Positions 42,708 through 53,191 of a stretch of 64,000 bases of DNA are shown in pieces. The position numbers and the translations under genes are program-made. The notes under the pieces were generated by a model that saw only the letters and a program-made list of their open reading frames with translations, ran no database searches and had not been told where the DNA came from. The DNA is from Cytophagaceae bacterium (GTDB lineage Bacteria > Bacteroidota > Bacteroidia > Cytophagales > Spirosomataceae): NCBI GenBank assembly GCA_027491195.1, contig JAIXWQ010000011.1, positions 62,001 through 126,000 of the forward strand, read 5' to 3'. Every line of letters begins with the position of its first letter. Positions within the stretch are counted from its first letter, which is position 1.

Positions 42708-44249
42708 TTATATCAAATTCAACATTTTTTGGGTGGCTTTGATCGCCGACACAGTTTGGTCAGAATCTAAACCTCTTGTAATTAACTCTTTACCAGCATT
42801 AGACCAGGTAATAATCGTCTCACAAAGCGCATCTGAATCACCACCCGGTGGAATACGCACCGCATAATCCTTCAACACAGGTAGAATTTTACCATGCTTC
42901 TCAAAGATGATACTTAATGCCTTCATAAACGCATCGTATTGACCATCCCCTTGCGCATGTTCCTCAAAAACATCGCCGTCAATCGAAATCTTAAGCGTGA
43001 CTGAAGGACGTAAATCTTTCGAGTGAGTTAATACGTAATTCAACACCTGAACACGTTCCTCGATTGCATTGCTATCCAACACATCAGAGATAATGTAAGG
43101 AAGATCGTTTTGAGTCACTACCTCTTTACGATCACCTAATTCAATGATACGCTGAGTCACAATCTTTAAATCTTGATCAGACAATTGAATACCAAGAGCT
43201 GCTAGATTATTCTCAATATTTGCCTTTCCAGACGTTTTACCTAAAGCGTATTTACGCTCTCTGCCAAAACGCTCCGGCATTAAATCATTATGGTATAAAT
43301 TATTCTTTTTATCCCCATCCGCATGAATACCCGCCGTCTGCGTAAACACATTCTCTCCCACCACTGGCTTGTTCACCGGAATCCGGAAACCAGAAAAAGT
43401 CTCTACTAACTTACTCACGCGATAAAGTGACTTTTCGCAAACCGAGGTCTTTACATCTGTTTGATAATCATTCAATACGGCAATAACACTAGCAAGAGGT
43501 GCATTTCCTGCTCTCTCACCCATGCCATTCACCGTTAAGTGTAGACCATGCACGCCACAACGAACTGCCTCTAAGGCATTCGCTGTACCTAAATCGTAGT
43601 CATTATGGGCATGAAAATCGAAATGTGTTTTTGGATAACGTGCAATCAATTGCTTAATAAAATCAGCAACCTCATAAGGAGTTAATATGCCCAAAGTATC
43701 AGGCAATAAAACTCGATCTACCGGCTGTGTTTGTAAGAAATCTAAGTATTGAAATACATAATTCGCACTATTGCGCATCCCATTACTCCAATCTTCTAGA
43801 TACACATTCACCGCTAATCCTTTAGATTTTGCTAAGGAAATCGTCTCACCTATTTCTTTGAAATGCTGCTCTGGAGTTTTCTTTAACTGATGTTGTAGGT
43901 GATTAAGAGAACCTTTTGTTAATAAGTTCATCACTTTAGCCCCTGCATCTAACATCCATTGAACGGATGTTCCTCCATCCACAAAGGTTAAAACCTCCAC
44001 TTTATCTAGGAAACCATTGGCTGCTGCCCAAGAAGTAATCTTCTTCACCGCCTGAAATTCACCTTCAGATACACGTGCAGATGCAATCTCGATACGATCG
44101 ACCTTTAATTCAGTCAAAAGTAATTGAGCTATGGTTAACTTCTCTGAGGCTGAAAACGATACTCCGCTGGTTTGTTCCCCATCGCGAAGGGTCGTGTCCA
44201 TTATTTCTATGTGGCGTTTCAAAAGACTAGCGGTTTTCAGCAAAAGCAC
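42708..44249 (-). CDS. 2-isopropylmalate synthase/citramalate synthase-like enzyme (LeuA family)
   Basis: This 513-residue enzyme has an N-terminal HMGL-like TIM barrel that condenses acetyl-CoA with a 2-keto acid ([55 protein letters not shown] with metal histidines, [16 protein letters not shown]) and a C-terminal regulatory LeuA-type domain (from about 400). Its place between leuD and leuB supports isopropylmalate synthase, but the sequence also resembles CimA-type citramalate synthases and PGAP-style names leave it open. The annotated ATG overlaps leuD by 23 bases; a TTG at 44222, 4 bases after the leuD stop and giving a normal N-terminus ([15 protein letters not shown]), is an equally good start. 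Confidence 0.88.
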   Translation of the reverse strand: MLLLKTASLLKRHIEIMDTTLRDGEQTSGVSFSASEKLTIAQLLLTELKVDRIEIASARVSEGEFQAVKKITSWAAANGFLDKVEVLTFVDGGTSVQWMLDAGAKVMNLLTKGSLNHLQHQLKKTPEQHFKEIGETISLAKSKGLAVNVYLEDWSNGMRNSANYVFQYLDFLQTQPVDRVLLPDTLGILTPYEVADFIKQLIARYPKTHFDFHAHNDYDLGTANALEAVRCGVHGLHLTVNGMGERAGNAPLASVIAVLNDYQTDVKTSVCEKSLYRVSKLVETFSGFRIPVNKPVVGENVFTQTAGIHADGDKKNNLYHNDLMPERFGRERKYALGKTSGKANIENNLAALGIQLSDQDLKIVTQRIIELGDRKEVVTQNDLPYIISDVLDSNAIEERVQVLNYVLTHSKDLRPSVTLKISIDGDVFEEHAQGDGQYDAFMKALSIIFEKHGKILPVLKDYAVRIPPGGDSDALCETIITWSNAGKELITRGLDSDQTVSAIKATQKMLNLI

Positions 44250-44817
44250 TAATTTCTGATTTCATCGCTTGTAAATAATCGATGTCATCGAAACCATTCA
44301 ATAAATTATTCTTCTTGTAGCCGTTAATCGCAAATTTCTCAGAAGCACCGGTTGCCACAATCGTGATCGTTTGATCTGGAAGATTTACCACTAATTCCGC
44401 TTTCGGATCTGCTTCGATAGCCGTAAAAATCTCGTGTAAGAATTCAGGACTCACCTGCACTGGTAGTACACCCACGTTAATTGCATTCCCACGAAAAATA
44501 TCCGCAAAGAAAGAAGATACGACACAACGGAATCCATAATCATAAATGGCCCAAGCAGCGTGCTCGCGAGAAGAACCTGAACCGAAGTTCTTTCCTCCCA
44601 CTAAAATCTGACCAGAATACGTCGGGTTATTTAAAACGAAATCAGCCTTAGGGGCATCATTCTTATCATAACGCCAATCTCTAAATAGATTATCACCAAA
44701 TCCTTTACGCTCCGTTGCTTTTAAGAAACGAGCAGGGATAATTTGGTCTGTATCCACATTCTCAATCGGAAGAGGTACAGCAGAACTTTTCAATATATTA
44801 AAACTATCGTAAGCCAT
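44227..44817 (-). CDS. leuD: 3-isopropylmalate dehydratase small subunit
   Basis: LeuD is the small (swivel) subunit of isopropylmalate isomerase, which with LeuC interconverts 2- and 3-isopropylmalate. The 196-residue length is standard. Marks are [39 protein letters not shown] with the conserved G-S-G-S-S-R-E-H, and [20 protein letters not shown]. It follows leuC by 22 bases and the LeuA-like gene overlaps or abuts its stop. Confidence 0.97.
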   Translation of the reverse strand: MAYDSFNILKSSAVPLPIENVDTDQIIPARFLKATERKGFGDNLFRDWRYDKNDAPKADFVLNNPTYSGQILVGGKNFGSGSSREHAAWAIYDYGFRCVVSSFFADIFRGNAINVGVLPVQVSPEFLHEIFTAIEADPKAELVVNLPDQTITIVATGASEKFAINGYKKNNLLNGFDDIDYLQAMKSEISAFAENR

Positions 44818-44839
44818 AATGCTTTGTATTTATTCGATC

Positions 44840-46243
44840 TTATAAAAATTCTCTAGGGTCAGTTACCACACCCGTAATAGCAGCCGCTGCAGCGACTAAA
44901 GGACTCGCTAATAAAGTACGAGATCCTGGACCTTGACGGCCTTCAAAATTACGATTAGACGTACTCACTGCATATTTACCAGCAGGAATCTTGTCATCAT
45001 TCATCGCTAAACAAGCCGAGCAACCCGGTTGACGTAAAGCAAATCCAGCTTCCGTTAAGATATCGTAAATACCCTCTTCTCTAATTTGTGCTTCCACGAT
45101 ATGAGAACCAGGAACTACCCAAGCCGTCACGTGATCCGCTTTCTTACGGCCTTTTACAATCGATGCAAAAGCACGGAAGTCTTCGATACGACCATTCGTA
45201 CAAGATCCAATGAATACATAATCCACTTTCTTACCGATCATTGAATCGTTTTGAGCAAAGCCCATATACTCTAATGATTTTTCATACGTCGCTACACCAC
45301 CTTCCACATCTTCTGCGTTCGGGATGTTTTTAGAGATACCCATACCCATACCCGGGTTAGTACCATATGTAATCATCGGTTCAATCTCAGACGCTAAGAA
45401 CGTGATTTCCTCATCAAAAGAGGCACCAGCATCTGTTTTCAAAGTCTTCCAATACGCTAATTGTTTATCCCAATCCGCGCCTTTCGGAGCTAACTCACGA
45501 CCTTCGATATAATCAAATGTAGTTTGATCTGGTGCAATCATTCCACCACGAGCACCCATCTCGATACTCAGGTTACAAACGGTCATGCGACCTTCCATTG
45601 ACATTTTCTCAAACACATCCCCCGCGTATTCTACGAAATAACCTGTAGCACCAGAAGTAGTTAATTTAGAAATAATGTACAAGGCTACGTCTTTTGGAGT
45701 AACTCCTTTACCTAAAGCTCCATTTACATTAATACGCATTTTCTTAGGCTTAGGCTGCATAATGCATTGTGAAGAAAGTACCATCTCCACTTCAGAAGTA
45801 CCAATACCAAAGGCAATCGCACCAAATGCACCGTGAGTAGACGTGTGAGAGTCCCCACAAACAATCGTCATACCTGGTAATGTGATCCCATTTTCAGGCC
45901 CAACCACGTGAACAATTCCATTTTTAGGATTACCTAATCCCCAATGTGAAATACCATATTTAGCGGTATTCTTCTCCAATTGCAACAATTGATTTGCAGA
46001 AAGTGGATCTTCTACTGGCAAATGTTGATTAATCGTGGGCGTATTATGATCCGCTGTTGCAAATGTCCGTTCCGGGAATAGAACGCCAATGCCACGCGTT
46101 TCAAGACCTAAAAAAGCTACGGGGGACGTTACTTCGTGAATGAAATGACGGTCGATGAAAAATACATCAGGACCATCAGCAATTTTACGAACTACGTGTG
46201 AATCCCATACTTTATCAAATAACGTTGTTGGGGAATTACTCAT
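44840..46243 (-). CDS. leuC: 3-isopropylmalate dehydratase large subunit
   Basis: LeuC is the aconitase-type, [4Fe-4S]-containing large subunit of isopropylmalate isomerase. From [18 protein letters not shown] (start at 46243, the usual LeuC N-terminus) it has 467 residues. The cluster ligands are the Cys in [13 protein letters not shown] and the pair in [39 protein letters not shown] and [18 protein letters not shown] are further hallmarks. It is the first gene of the leu unit. The upstream 120 bases hold a TTTGCA/TGCAAA inverted repeat but no good TAnnTTTG box, so the promoter was not identified. Confidence 0.96.
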   Translation of the reverse strand: MSNSPTTLFDKVWDSHVVRKIADGPDVFFIDRHFIHEVTSPVAFLGLETRGIGVLFPERTFATADHNTPTINQHLPVEDPLSANQLLQLEKNTAKYGISHWGLGNPKNGIVHVVGPENGITLPGMTIVCGDSHTSTHGAFGAIAFGIGTSEVEMVLSSQCIMQPKPKKMRINVNGALGKGVTPKDVALYIISKLTTSGATGYFVEYAGDVFEKMSMEGRMTVCNLSIEMGARGGMIAPDQTTFDYIEGRELAPKGADWDKQLAYWKTLKTDAGASFDEEITFLASEIEPMITYGTNPGMGMGISKNIPNAEDVEGGVATYEKSLEYMGFAQNDSMIGKKVDYVFIGSCTNGRIEDFRAFASIVKGRKKADHVTAWVVPGSHIVEAQIREEGIYDILTEAGFALRQPGCSACLAMNDDKIPAGKYAVSTSNRNFEGRQGPGSRTLLASPLVAAAAAITGVVTDPREFL

Positions 46244-46362
46244 TATATCAATTAGTTTTAAAGTCGCTATAATTATAATTAAGCTACAAAAATGGCGTTT
46301 TTTTTGCAAAAATGCAAAGTAAATAGGCTGTTAAATGTGAATTTTGCCAAATATTCTCCTGC

Positions 46363-47379
46363 CTAAAGTGAGCTACGAGGAATATACACGAAAGGGTTTT
46401 CGTAGGTATTTCGCTCATTGGTTAACACTAACTCAGCCGCCTTCCTACCCAAGGCCTCAAAATCTGTAGATATAGTTGAAATACCATCAAATAATAAACG
46501 CTTGATGGGTGTTTCATTGTAGGAAAGAATCCCAATATCCTTACCTAAGCGTAAACCTTGCACCCTAATTCGATCTAGCAAGGATATCAAATCATCTTCC
46601 ATAACCGTAATATAGGCTTGGCCTTTCTCTACATTTATATCTGCTAGCGATTCCACTACCTGGTAGTCAAAAGCGAAGTCACTACAAAAATGGATAAATC
46701 CTTGTACTATTTCTTTTGGATAATAACTTGAAGCTGGAAAAATAAGCCGCAAAGATGAGTAGTTTACCAATCTATCTTTCGCTTCTTGAAGACTTTGGTA
46801 GATATCTTTTTCGAAATTCTCATACACCGCTCCAAATTTTCCTTGAACACCCGGTAAAAGCTTATCAACTAAAATCAACTTATCTTTTGGCAATGAATTG
46901 ATCAAATCAACCGCCATCTCCTCTCCTTCTAGAAAATGCGGAATCAATACCACATGCGTATAATCCCGGTCACGACTTTCGATTATTCTTTTCAGCAGAT
47001 TAAAGTCATTATTGTAAATGTAAAAATCAATGGAACCCTGATCGCCAATGGACTGAACAAAAGCATCATAAATGATCTTCTTATGGACACTTAATTTATT
47101 GAATAACAAAAAGATTTTTAAGTTACGAGGCACTTCATCGACCTTTATAAAAAAGCCTTTCCCGCGAATCGAATCAATAATACCTTGATGTTTTAGATAA
47201 TTATACCCTTTTTCGACTGTAATTCGAGCCATATAGTGCTCAAAACTTACTTCATTAATGGAAGGCAATAATTCTCCCTTCTTAATTTTCCCTTTTTGAA
47301 TACCCTCAATAATAGCATTCGCTAATTGACGGTACTTAGGAGTAGAAGAAAATTCATCAATATGAATTAAGGACAGCAT
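46363..47379 (-). CDS. GntR-type winged-helix regulator with LacI-like sensor domain
   Basis: This is a 338-residue transcriptional regulator. Residues 10-75 form a GntR winged helix (KYRQLANAIIEGIQKGKIKKGELLPS, ITVEKGYNYLKHQGIIDSIRGKGFFI), joined to a periplasmic-binding-type ligand domain as in LacI/GalR regulators (residues 85-335, with FVQSIGDQGSIDFYIYNND, VVLIPHFLEGEE and ILSYNETPIKRLLFDGISTISTDFE). This chimera is common in Bacteroidota sugar loci. Its start codon overlaps the rhaT stop by one base, so it is transcribed with the rhamnosidase and RhaT and likely responds to rhamnose or a product. Its operator is not visible to me in the 56-base rhamnosidase leader. Confidence 0.85.
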   Translation of the reverse strand: MLSLIHIDEFSSTPKYRQLANAIIEGIQKGKIKKGELLPSINEVSFEHYMARITVEKGYNYLKHQGIIDSIRGKGFFIKVDEVPRNLKIFLLFNKLSVHKKIIYDAFVQSIGDQGSIDFYIYNNDFNLLKRIIESRDRDYTHVVLIPHFLEGEEMAVDLINSLPKDKLILVDKLLPGVQGKFGAVYENFEKDIYQSLQEAKDRLVNYSSLRLIFPASSYYPKEIVQGFIHFCSDFAFDYQVVESLADINVEKGQAYITVMEDDLISLLDRIRVQGLRLGKDIGILSYNETPIKRLLFDGISTISTDFEALGRKAAELVLTNERNTYENPFVYIPRSSL

Positions 47380-48431
47380 TATTTAATCGAATTGCCGATT
47401 CCCACAATAATAACAGAAATCAAAATCACGACAATACCTCCTATTACCGTTCTCATTGTTTTCGAAGACACCCCTTTCCATTCTTTGAAATAAAGTCCCC
47501 AGAAATTAGATGTGATGATAATGGTTGCCATGTGAAGAATCCAGGAACTAGCTCCGTTTCCTAATTTGCTCTCTCCCATTCCGTAGAAGAAGAATTGCAA
47601 GAACCAAGTCGTACCAGCGACAGCCGCAAACAAATAATTCATTCGCAATGGAGCTGAAGTATTGAGGTAATCTCCAAAGGTCTTGTTAGAGAAATTCAAA
47701 TACATACAATAGACAAAATTCGTAAGGAAGCCACCCCAAAGCACGACAATGAAGATGACATTGTTTTGAAATAAAGGATCACAACCTTTCGCTACCGCCA
47801 CATCCGCCATATCCTTACCGGCTTCAAGACCGAAGTTAAAGCAAGCAGAACACAAACCAGAAATAGCGGCTACGATTAAACCTTTCGTTAAACTAAACTC
47901 TTTAATCGTCTCTTGCTTTTGCTCTTGAGATAGCTCACCTTCTTTCATCATCCCAGCTTTCCCACACAAGAAAATACCAAAGACGCATACTACTATGCCT
48001 AACAAGACCACCTGACCACCCGTACTTCCTATAATTTGAGATATGGTATCTCCTTTTATACCAGCCACTTCCCGGTAAATAGGCGGAACTAAAGCACCGA
48101 AAATACTACACAAACTCAAGGCAATGGACATGCCTAAAGACATCCCTAAATAACGCATCGCTAACCCAAAGGTCAAACCACCAATTCCCCAAAGAACACC
48201 AAAAACAAACGTCCAAAAGAACGTATCTGAATCAATTGTTTGGATGATATTCATAAAGTCTGGAATCGTTAACCAGGCAGCAAGAATAGGAACAATCAAC
48301 CAAGAGAAGACACCACCTACAATCCATGCACTCTCCCAAGACCACACTTGAATCTTCCGATAAGGAATATAAAAACTGCCGGAGGCAAAACCACCTAAAG
48401 AATGAAAGAAAAGACCTAAAATCGAACCCAT
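47379..48431 (-). CDS. rhaT: L-rhamnose/proton symporter RhaT
   Basis: This is a 350-residue inner membrane protein with ten hydrophobic segments, matching RhaT of the DMT superfamily, which imports L-rhamnose with a proton. Recognised segments are FFHSLGGFASGSFYIPYRK, WSWESAWIVGGVFSWLIVP, GVLWGIGGLTFGLAMRYLGMSLGMSIALSLCSIFGALVPP, SGLCSACFNFGLEAGKDM and WGLYFKEWKGVSSKT. The cytoplasmic loop (about 165-185) is charged. It lies 6 bases after the rhamnosidase and overlaps the regulator by one base; the rhamnose catabolic genes rhaA, rhaB and rhaD are not in the window. Confidence 0.93.
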   Translation of the reverse strand: MGSILGLFFHSLGGFASGSFYIPYRKIQVWSWESAWIVGGVFSWLIVPILAAWLTIPDFMNIIQTIDSDTFFWTFVFGVLWGIGGLTFGLAMRYLGMSLGMSIALSLCSIFGALVPPIYREVAGIKGDTISQIIGSTGGQVVLLGIVVCVFGIFLCGKAGMMKEGELSQEQKQETIKEFSLTKGLIVAAISGLCSACFNFGLEAGKDMADVAVAKGCDPLFQNNVIFIVVLWGGFLTNFVYCMYLNFSNKTFGDYLNTSAPLRMNYLFAAVAGTTWFLQFFFYGMGESKLGNGASSWILHMATIIITSNFWGLYFKEWKGVSSKTMRTVIGGIVVILISVIIVGIGNSIK

Positions 48432-48437
48432 TATCTC

Positions 48438-51083
48438 TTATTTAATTGTAAATGTATATGAACCACTTCCTATTCGAACTCTATCACCTGTTATTTCGAC
48501 GCCATCTTGGTAACGTTTATTTGAACCAAAAGAAGGTAACATAACCGTTGCGGTCGTATTCACAGGAACCTCTACCTTAAGCGTAAATCCAGTCGTATTT
48601 ACTGACCAATCTGTAGAAACTTTGCCATAAGGCGAATCTAATGCAGTTTTAGCAAAGGTCAACTTACCTCCTAATTCAGGTTTAATTACGATTTGCTTGT
48701 ATCCCGCCCCATCAAATTCTTCCGTATCAATTCCACCAATGGTGCGGTACATCCAATCACCAATCGCACCATAAGCATAATGATTAAATGACGTCATACC
48801 AGGATCTTGAAATGTACTATCAGGCTTCATCGAATCCCAACGTTCCCAAATTGTCGTTGCACCATGTGCTTTCACCGGATATAACCAGGATGGATAAGTA
48901 TCCTGTAGTAATAAAGCGTAAGCCACATCATTTCGACCATATCGAGTTAATACAGGGTTTAAAAACGGCGTCCCTAAAAATCCTGTAGTTAAATGGTAAT
49001 TATAACTTTTGATATTCGTGACTAAACGTTCCAATGCTGCCTGACGCAAATGACCAGGTATCATATCAAATTGCAAGGCTAAAATATAAGCCGTCTGCGT
49101 ATCTGAAATCAATCGACCGTTAGCTGTCATAAATTCTTTTTGAAACTGCAATTTGATACGATCTTGCAGCTTTTCCCATTCCTTATAATCTTCAGTCTTG
49201 CCTAGAATTCGAGCCGTTTTAATCATCAATTCAGTATTGTAGGCAAAAAAGCATTGAGCTACTAAATAATTATCGGTCACCGCTGACTTCTGACCAATCA
49301 TCCCTTTAGAATCATCCACACGATAAGAAAGCCAATCCGCAAATTGAAATCCGGTATTCCACAAATCATTTTTAGCCACACTTCGAACATAATTCAAATA
49401 GGCTTTCATACTTTCATATTGATATTCTAAAATCTGCATATCACCGTAAGTGGTATAAATATTATAGGGAATGATTATACTCGCGTCAGACCATCCAGCT
49501 GCTCCATTTTGAGCTTCAGGGCCCGCATTAGGCTTATTTAAGATATCAGGAATCACAAAAGGTACGGCCCCATTCGGAAATTGATCTGCTTTCACATCTT
49601 TTAACCATTTAGCAAAAAACTGATTAACATTAAAGTTAAATGAAGCTGTACGAGAAAAAACTTCTGCATCACCCGTCCAACCTAAACGCTCATCCCGCTG
49701 AGGACAATCGGTAGGAACATCTAAAAAATTCCCTTTTTGACCCCAGCGAATATTGGATTGTAATTGATTTAACAATGGATTGCTGGTTTCAAAAGACCCT
49801 GTCGGAGTCATGTTTGAATGTAGGGCAATTGCCTGATAATCTGCTGGATTAACCTCCATTCCTTCTACCTGCACGTAACGGAAGCCAAAAAAAGTAAAAT
49901 GAGGCTCGATTTCCTGTTCTTCCCCATTTAACTCATAAGTAGCTAGGGCTTTTGCAGAACGAAGGTTTTCAAAATAGGGCTCTCCCTTCTTATCCAACAT
50001 CTCCACATGGCGCAATACCACTTTTTGACCTGGTGTACCTTTCACTTTTAATTTAACCCAACCTACGATGTTTTGGCCAAAATCAAGGATCGTATTCCCC
50101 TTAGGACTCTTTAACACCTTTTTAACAGACAGGACCTCCTGTTTCTTAATTGGCTCATTAATTTGCGCAGTTAACACGTCAAAATTAGCTTGAATTTCTT
50201 TTGCTTGACCCATTGCTTTCCACACCAAGCGCGTATTTTGATGCTCCCCATCATAAATTTCAGAGGAGACGATATTGCCAAAACCTATTTGCCAATTTCC
50301 ATCTGAAACAACTGTTTCGGATGTCCCATCCGTATATTTAATTTCTAATTGCCAAAGCAGAGCGGTCGTTGTGCCATAATAATTCTGATTATTTTGCCAG
50401 CCAAGTCTAGACCGGAACCATCCACTTCCTAGCTGTACAGAAATATCATTAAGACCTTGTTTTAGTTGACCTGTTAAATCATATACTTGGTATTGTAAAT
50501 GCTTATTATAACTCGTCCAACCTGGATTTAAATAGGAATCACCTACTCTAGTCCCATTTATAGTTGCTTCATATGCTCCCCTCGCTGTCACAAATGCTCT
50601 TGCACTTTGCACCTTTTTGTTGACACGAAATAGATGCATAAATACCGGAACTTTTCCGTTTACCGTATCTCCTGCTAAACCTGAAGTGATCCATTTCGCT
50701 TTCCAATCCTCTTTTTTCAATAACCCTGTGGAAAATAAAGTTGTTGCTATCTTACTTGGCTTACCTCCACTATTCCAAACCTGCACTTTCGCAGAATAAG
50801 TAGAATTACTTTGAAGATTTTCACCTGCATAGGCTACAAACAAGGAGCTAGAGGAATTAACTTTTCCACTATTCCAAACTTGACTCTTACCATTAAATAC
50901 TTGAATGGAATAGGCTGATTGTGATTCATTTCGATTTAGTGAACTTAATTTCCAAGAAAAACGAGGTGTTGAAACTCCAACACCTATTGGATTAATTTGA
51001 TTTTCAACAGAAATTGATTGAATAGAAATCTGAGAGAGCAGACCAAAAGGCAATAGTAGGCCTATAAAGACAAATAATTTCAT
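48438..51083 (-). CDS. Alpha-L-rhamnosidase (GH78)
   Basis: This is an 881-residue secreted glycoside hydrolase that releases terminal L-rhamnose from plant or bacterial glycans. A signal peptide (FVFIGLLLPFGLLSQ) is followed by N-terminal beta-sandwich domains (fibronectin-like, then the rhamnosidase N-domain YLNPGWTSYNKHLQYQVYDL), the (alpha/alpha)6 catalytic domain from about 425, and a C-terminal beta domain. The GH78 catalytic block is DVPTDCPQRDERLGWTGDAEVFSRTASFNF with acidic Asp/Glu residues, followed by WSDASIIIPYNIYTTYGD and TTIWERWDS. It heads the rhaT/regulator unit. Exported enzyme and importer together make a small complete rhamnose scavenging set. Confidence 0.93.
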   Translation of the reverse strand: MKLFVFIGLLLPFGLLSQISIQSISVENQINPIGVGVSTPRFSWKLSSLNRNESQSAYSIQVFNGKSQVWNSGKVNSSSSLFVAYAGENLQSNSTYSAKVQVWNSGGKPSKIATTLFSTGLLKKEDWKAKWITSGLAGDTVNGKVPVFMHLFRVNKKVQSARAFVTARGAYEATINGTRVGDSYLNPGWTSYNKHLQYQVYDLTGQLKQGLNDISVQLGSGWFRSRLGWQNNQNYYGTTTALLWQLEIKYTDGTSETVVSDGNWQIGFGNIVSSEIYDGEHQNTRLVWKAMGQAKEIQANFDVLTAQINEPIKKQEVLSVKKVLKSPKGNTILDFGQNIVGWVKLKVKGTPGQKVVLRHVEMLDKKGEPYFENLRSAKALATYELNGEEQEIEPHFTFFGFRYVQVEGMEVNPADYQAIALHSNMTPTGSFETSNPLLNQLQSNIRWGQKGNFLDVPTDCPQRDERLGWTGDAEVFSRTASFNFNVNQFFAKWLKDVKADQFPNGAVPFVIPDILNKPNAGPEAQNGAAGWSDASIIIPYNIYTTYGDMQILEYQYESMKAYLNYVRSVAKNDLWNTGFQFADWLSYRVDDSKGMIGQKSAVTDNYLVAQCFFAYNTELMIKTARILGKTEDYKEWEKLQDRIKLQFQKEFMTANGRLISDTQTAYILALQFDMIPGHLRQAALERLVTNIKSYNYHLTTGFLGTPFLNPVLTRYGRNDVAYALLLQDTYPSWLYPVKAHGATTIWERWDSMKPDSTFQDPGMTSFNHYAYGAIGDWMYRTIGGIDTEEFDGAGYKQIVIKPELGGKLTFAKTALDSPYGKVSTDWSVNTTGFTLKVEVPVNTTATVMLPSFGSNKRYQDGVEITGDRVRIGSGSYTFTIK

Positions 51084-51139
51084 TTATGTAAGGTTTAGAG
51101 CTAAAATCACACTAAACTAGTATTATAAAATGAATTTTT

Positions 51140-53191
51140 ATGTATAAAAGACTATTGATCTTGTCCATTTTAGGTCTTGGCTTCATCTCCTCTGATGATT
51201 GGTCGGAATATTTAGGTGGCACGGACAGAAATCACTATTCCACTTTGACTCAAATAAACAAGTCAAATGTGAATCAACTAAAGGTGGCTTGGGAATATAG
51301 TTTGCCTGATTCTGGTCAAATGCAAGTTAATCCGCTTATCATCAAAGGAGTTCTTTATGGAGTAAGTGCATCTGTTCAGGCATTTGCCCTTGATGCCACT
51401 ACTGGCCGCGAAATTTGGCGTTTTGGAGATCCATTAAAAAACTGGGCTAGTACGTCGCGAGGTCTTAGCTATTGGACAAATGGAATCGACAAACGGATTC
51501 TATATACGGCTGGCCCTAATCTTTGGGCCTTGAATGCAGAAACAGGCAAACCAATTTCAAGTTTTGGTGATAATGGTAAAGTCGATTTGCATACCGGATT
51601 ACCTGCTGTAGCAGCTAACAAGTTTATCATTTCTAATACACCTGGTACTATTTATCGCAATTTGATCATTATGCCAGTCCGCTTATCAGAAGGAGCTGAT
51701 GCGGCTCCTGGTGATATCCGAGCATTTGATGTAATCACGGGAAAATTAGCCTGGACCTTTCATACCATACCCTATCCGAGGGAAAAAGGATATGAAACTT
51801 GGCCAAAAGACGCCTACAAAAATACAAATATAGGCGCTGCTAATAACTGGGCAGGCATGGCACTGGATAATGAGCGTGGTATTCTTTTTGTCCCCACAGG
51901 ATCAGCTGGATATGACTTTTATGGGGGAAATAGAAAAGGACAGAACTTATTTGCGAACTGCCTATTGGCTTTGGATGCGAAAACAGGTAAAAGACTTTGG
52001 CATTATCAAACCACACACCATGATTTATGGGATCGTGATTTACCTGCACCACCTAATTTAGTCACGGTAACTCATCGTGGGAAACAAATTCCAGCTGTTG
52101 CTCAAATCACCAAACAAGGGTTTGTATTCCTCTTCAATCGAATCAGCGGTAAACCATTATTCCCCATCATTGAAAAAAAGGTAACAACTTCTAATTTACC
52201 AGGCGAAAAAGCTTGGTTAACACAGCCTTACCCTATGCTCCCAAAACCCTATGCCCGCCTCTCATCAGAAATAGGCATCAATGATATTAATCCATATGCA
52301 GAAAATAAAGAGGAAATAAAACGTGTTTTAAAAGAATTAAACAAGGAATGGCACGCAGCTCCAAGCGAAAAAGGAAATCTCATTTTACCTGGATTTGATG
52401 GCGGAGGGGAATGGGGTGGTGCCGCAGCAGACCCTGATGGAATTCTTTATGTAAATAGCAATGAGATGGGCTGGATACAAACGATGAAGGCTACAACCAT
52501 TTCAAAACCGGCAGAAAAAGCTTACCAGACTAATTGTAGTTCTTGCCACGGCATCGATAAAAAAGGGAACCCATTAAGTGGGTATCCCTCCTTGCAAGAC
52601 ATAAGTTCTAAAAAATCTCGCACCTATATCCAACAAATCATATCAAATGGAAAAGGGATGATGCCAGGATTTAATCAGTTAAGTTCATCTGATAAAGCTC
52701 AAATTCTGAGTTATATATTGAATGAACTACCCAAGGAAACAAACAGCAATGCTAACACCGGCTATCAGACTCCGTTTCAAATGACTGGATATAATAAATT
52801 TTTAGACTCTAAAGGTCTACCAGCATTATCCCCTCCCTGGGGAACCTTAAACGCTATTGATTTAAATACGGGTAAATACGTGTGGAAAATACCGTTTGGA
52901 GACGAACCAAGTTTAGCCCAACAAGGAATTACCGGGACTGGAGCAGAAAATTATGGCGGGCCAATCGTCACAGCAAGTGGATTATTAATTATTGGCGCTG
53001 CAAAGGACGGGAAGCTACGCATTTATGAAAGCAAAACAGGAAAGCTGCTGCGAGTAATTACCTTACCTGCAGCAGCTTTCGCAACTCCATCAACCTATCA
53101 GGTCAATGGGATACAATATATTGTCATAGCCTGTGGAGGAACAAAACTTGGAACTCCAAAAGGCAATAAATACATTGCCTATAGCTTATAA
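51140..53191 (+). CDS. PQQ-binding-like beta-propeller quinoprotein with inserted cytochrome c domain
   Basis: This is a 683-residue exported oxidoreductase resembling membrane glucose or sugar dehydrogenases. An N-terminal hydrophobic segment (MYKRLLILSILGLGFISS) is followed by eight-bladed propeller repeats (DWSEYLGGTDRNHYSTL, FALDATTGREIWRFG, WHYQTTHHDLWDRDLPAPPNL, KTGKRLWHYQ). A cytochrome c domain is inserted at about residues 455-540: heme motif CSSCH (Cys466, Cys469, His470) with Met507 or 508 as likely axial ligand. The propeller then resumes (AIDLNTGKYVWKIPFGDEP) and closes at residue 683. This insertion order is known in Bacteroidota homologues. The substrate is unknown. Its stop abuts the next gene's stop, with no gap. 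Confidence 0.83.
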   Translation: MYKRLLILSILGLGFISSDDWSEYLGGTDRNHYSTLTQINKSNVNQLKVAWEYSLPDSGQMQVNPLIIKGVLYGVSASVQAFALDATTGREIWRFGDPLKNWASTSRGLSYWTNGIDKRILYTAGPNLWALNAETGKPISSFGDNGKVDLHTGLPAVAANKFIISNTPGTIYRNLIIMPVRLSEGADAAPGDIRAFDVITGKLAWTFHTIPYPREKGYETWPKDAYKNTNIGAANNWAGMALDNERGILFVPTGSAGYDFYGGNRKGQNLFANCLLALDAKTGKRLWHYQTTHHDLWDRDLPAPPNLVTVTHRGKQIPAVAQITKQGFVFLFNRISGKPLFPIIEKKVTTSNLPGEKAWLTQPYPMLPKPYARLSSEIGINDINPYAENKEEIKRVLKELNKEWHAAPSEKGNLILPGFDGGGEWGGAAADPDGILYVNSNEMGWIQTMKATTISKPAEKAYQTNCSSCHGIDKKGNPLSGYPSLQDISSKKSRTYIQQIISNGKGMMPGFNQLSSSDKAQILSYILNELPKETNSNANTGYQTPFQMTGYNKFLDSKGLPALSPPWGTLNAIDLNTGKYVWKIPFGDEPSLAQQGITGTGAENYGGPIVTASGLLIIGAAKDGKLRIYESKTGKLLRVITLPAAAFATPSTYQVNGIQYIVIACGGTKLGTPKGNKYIAYSL

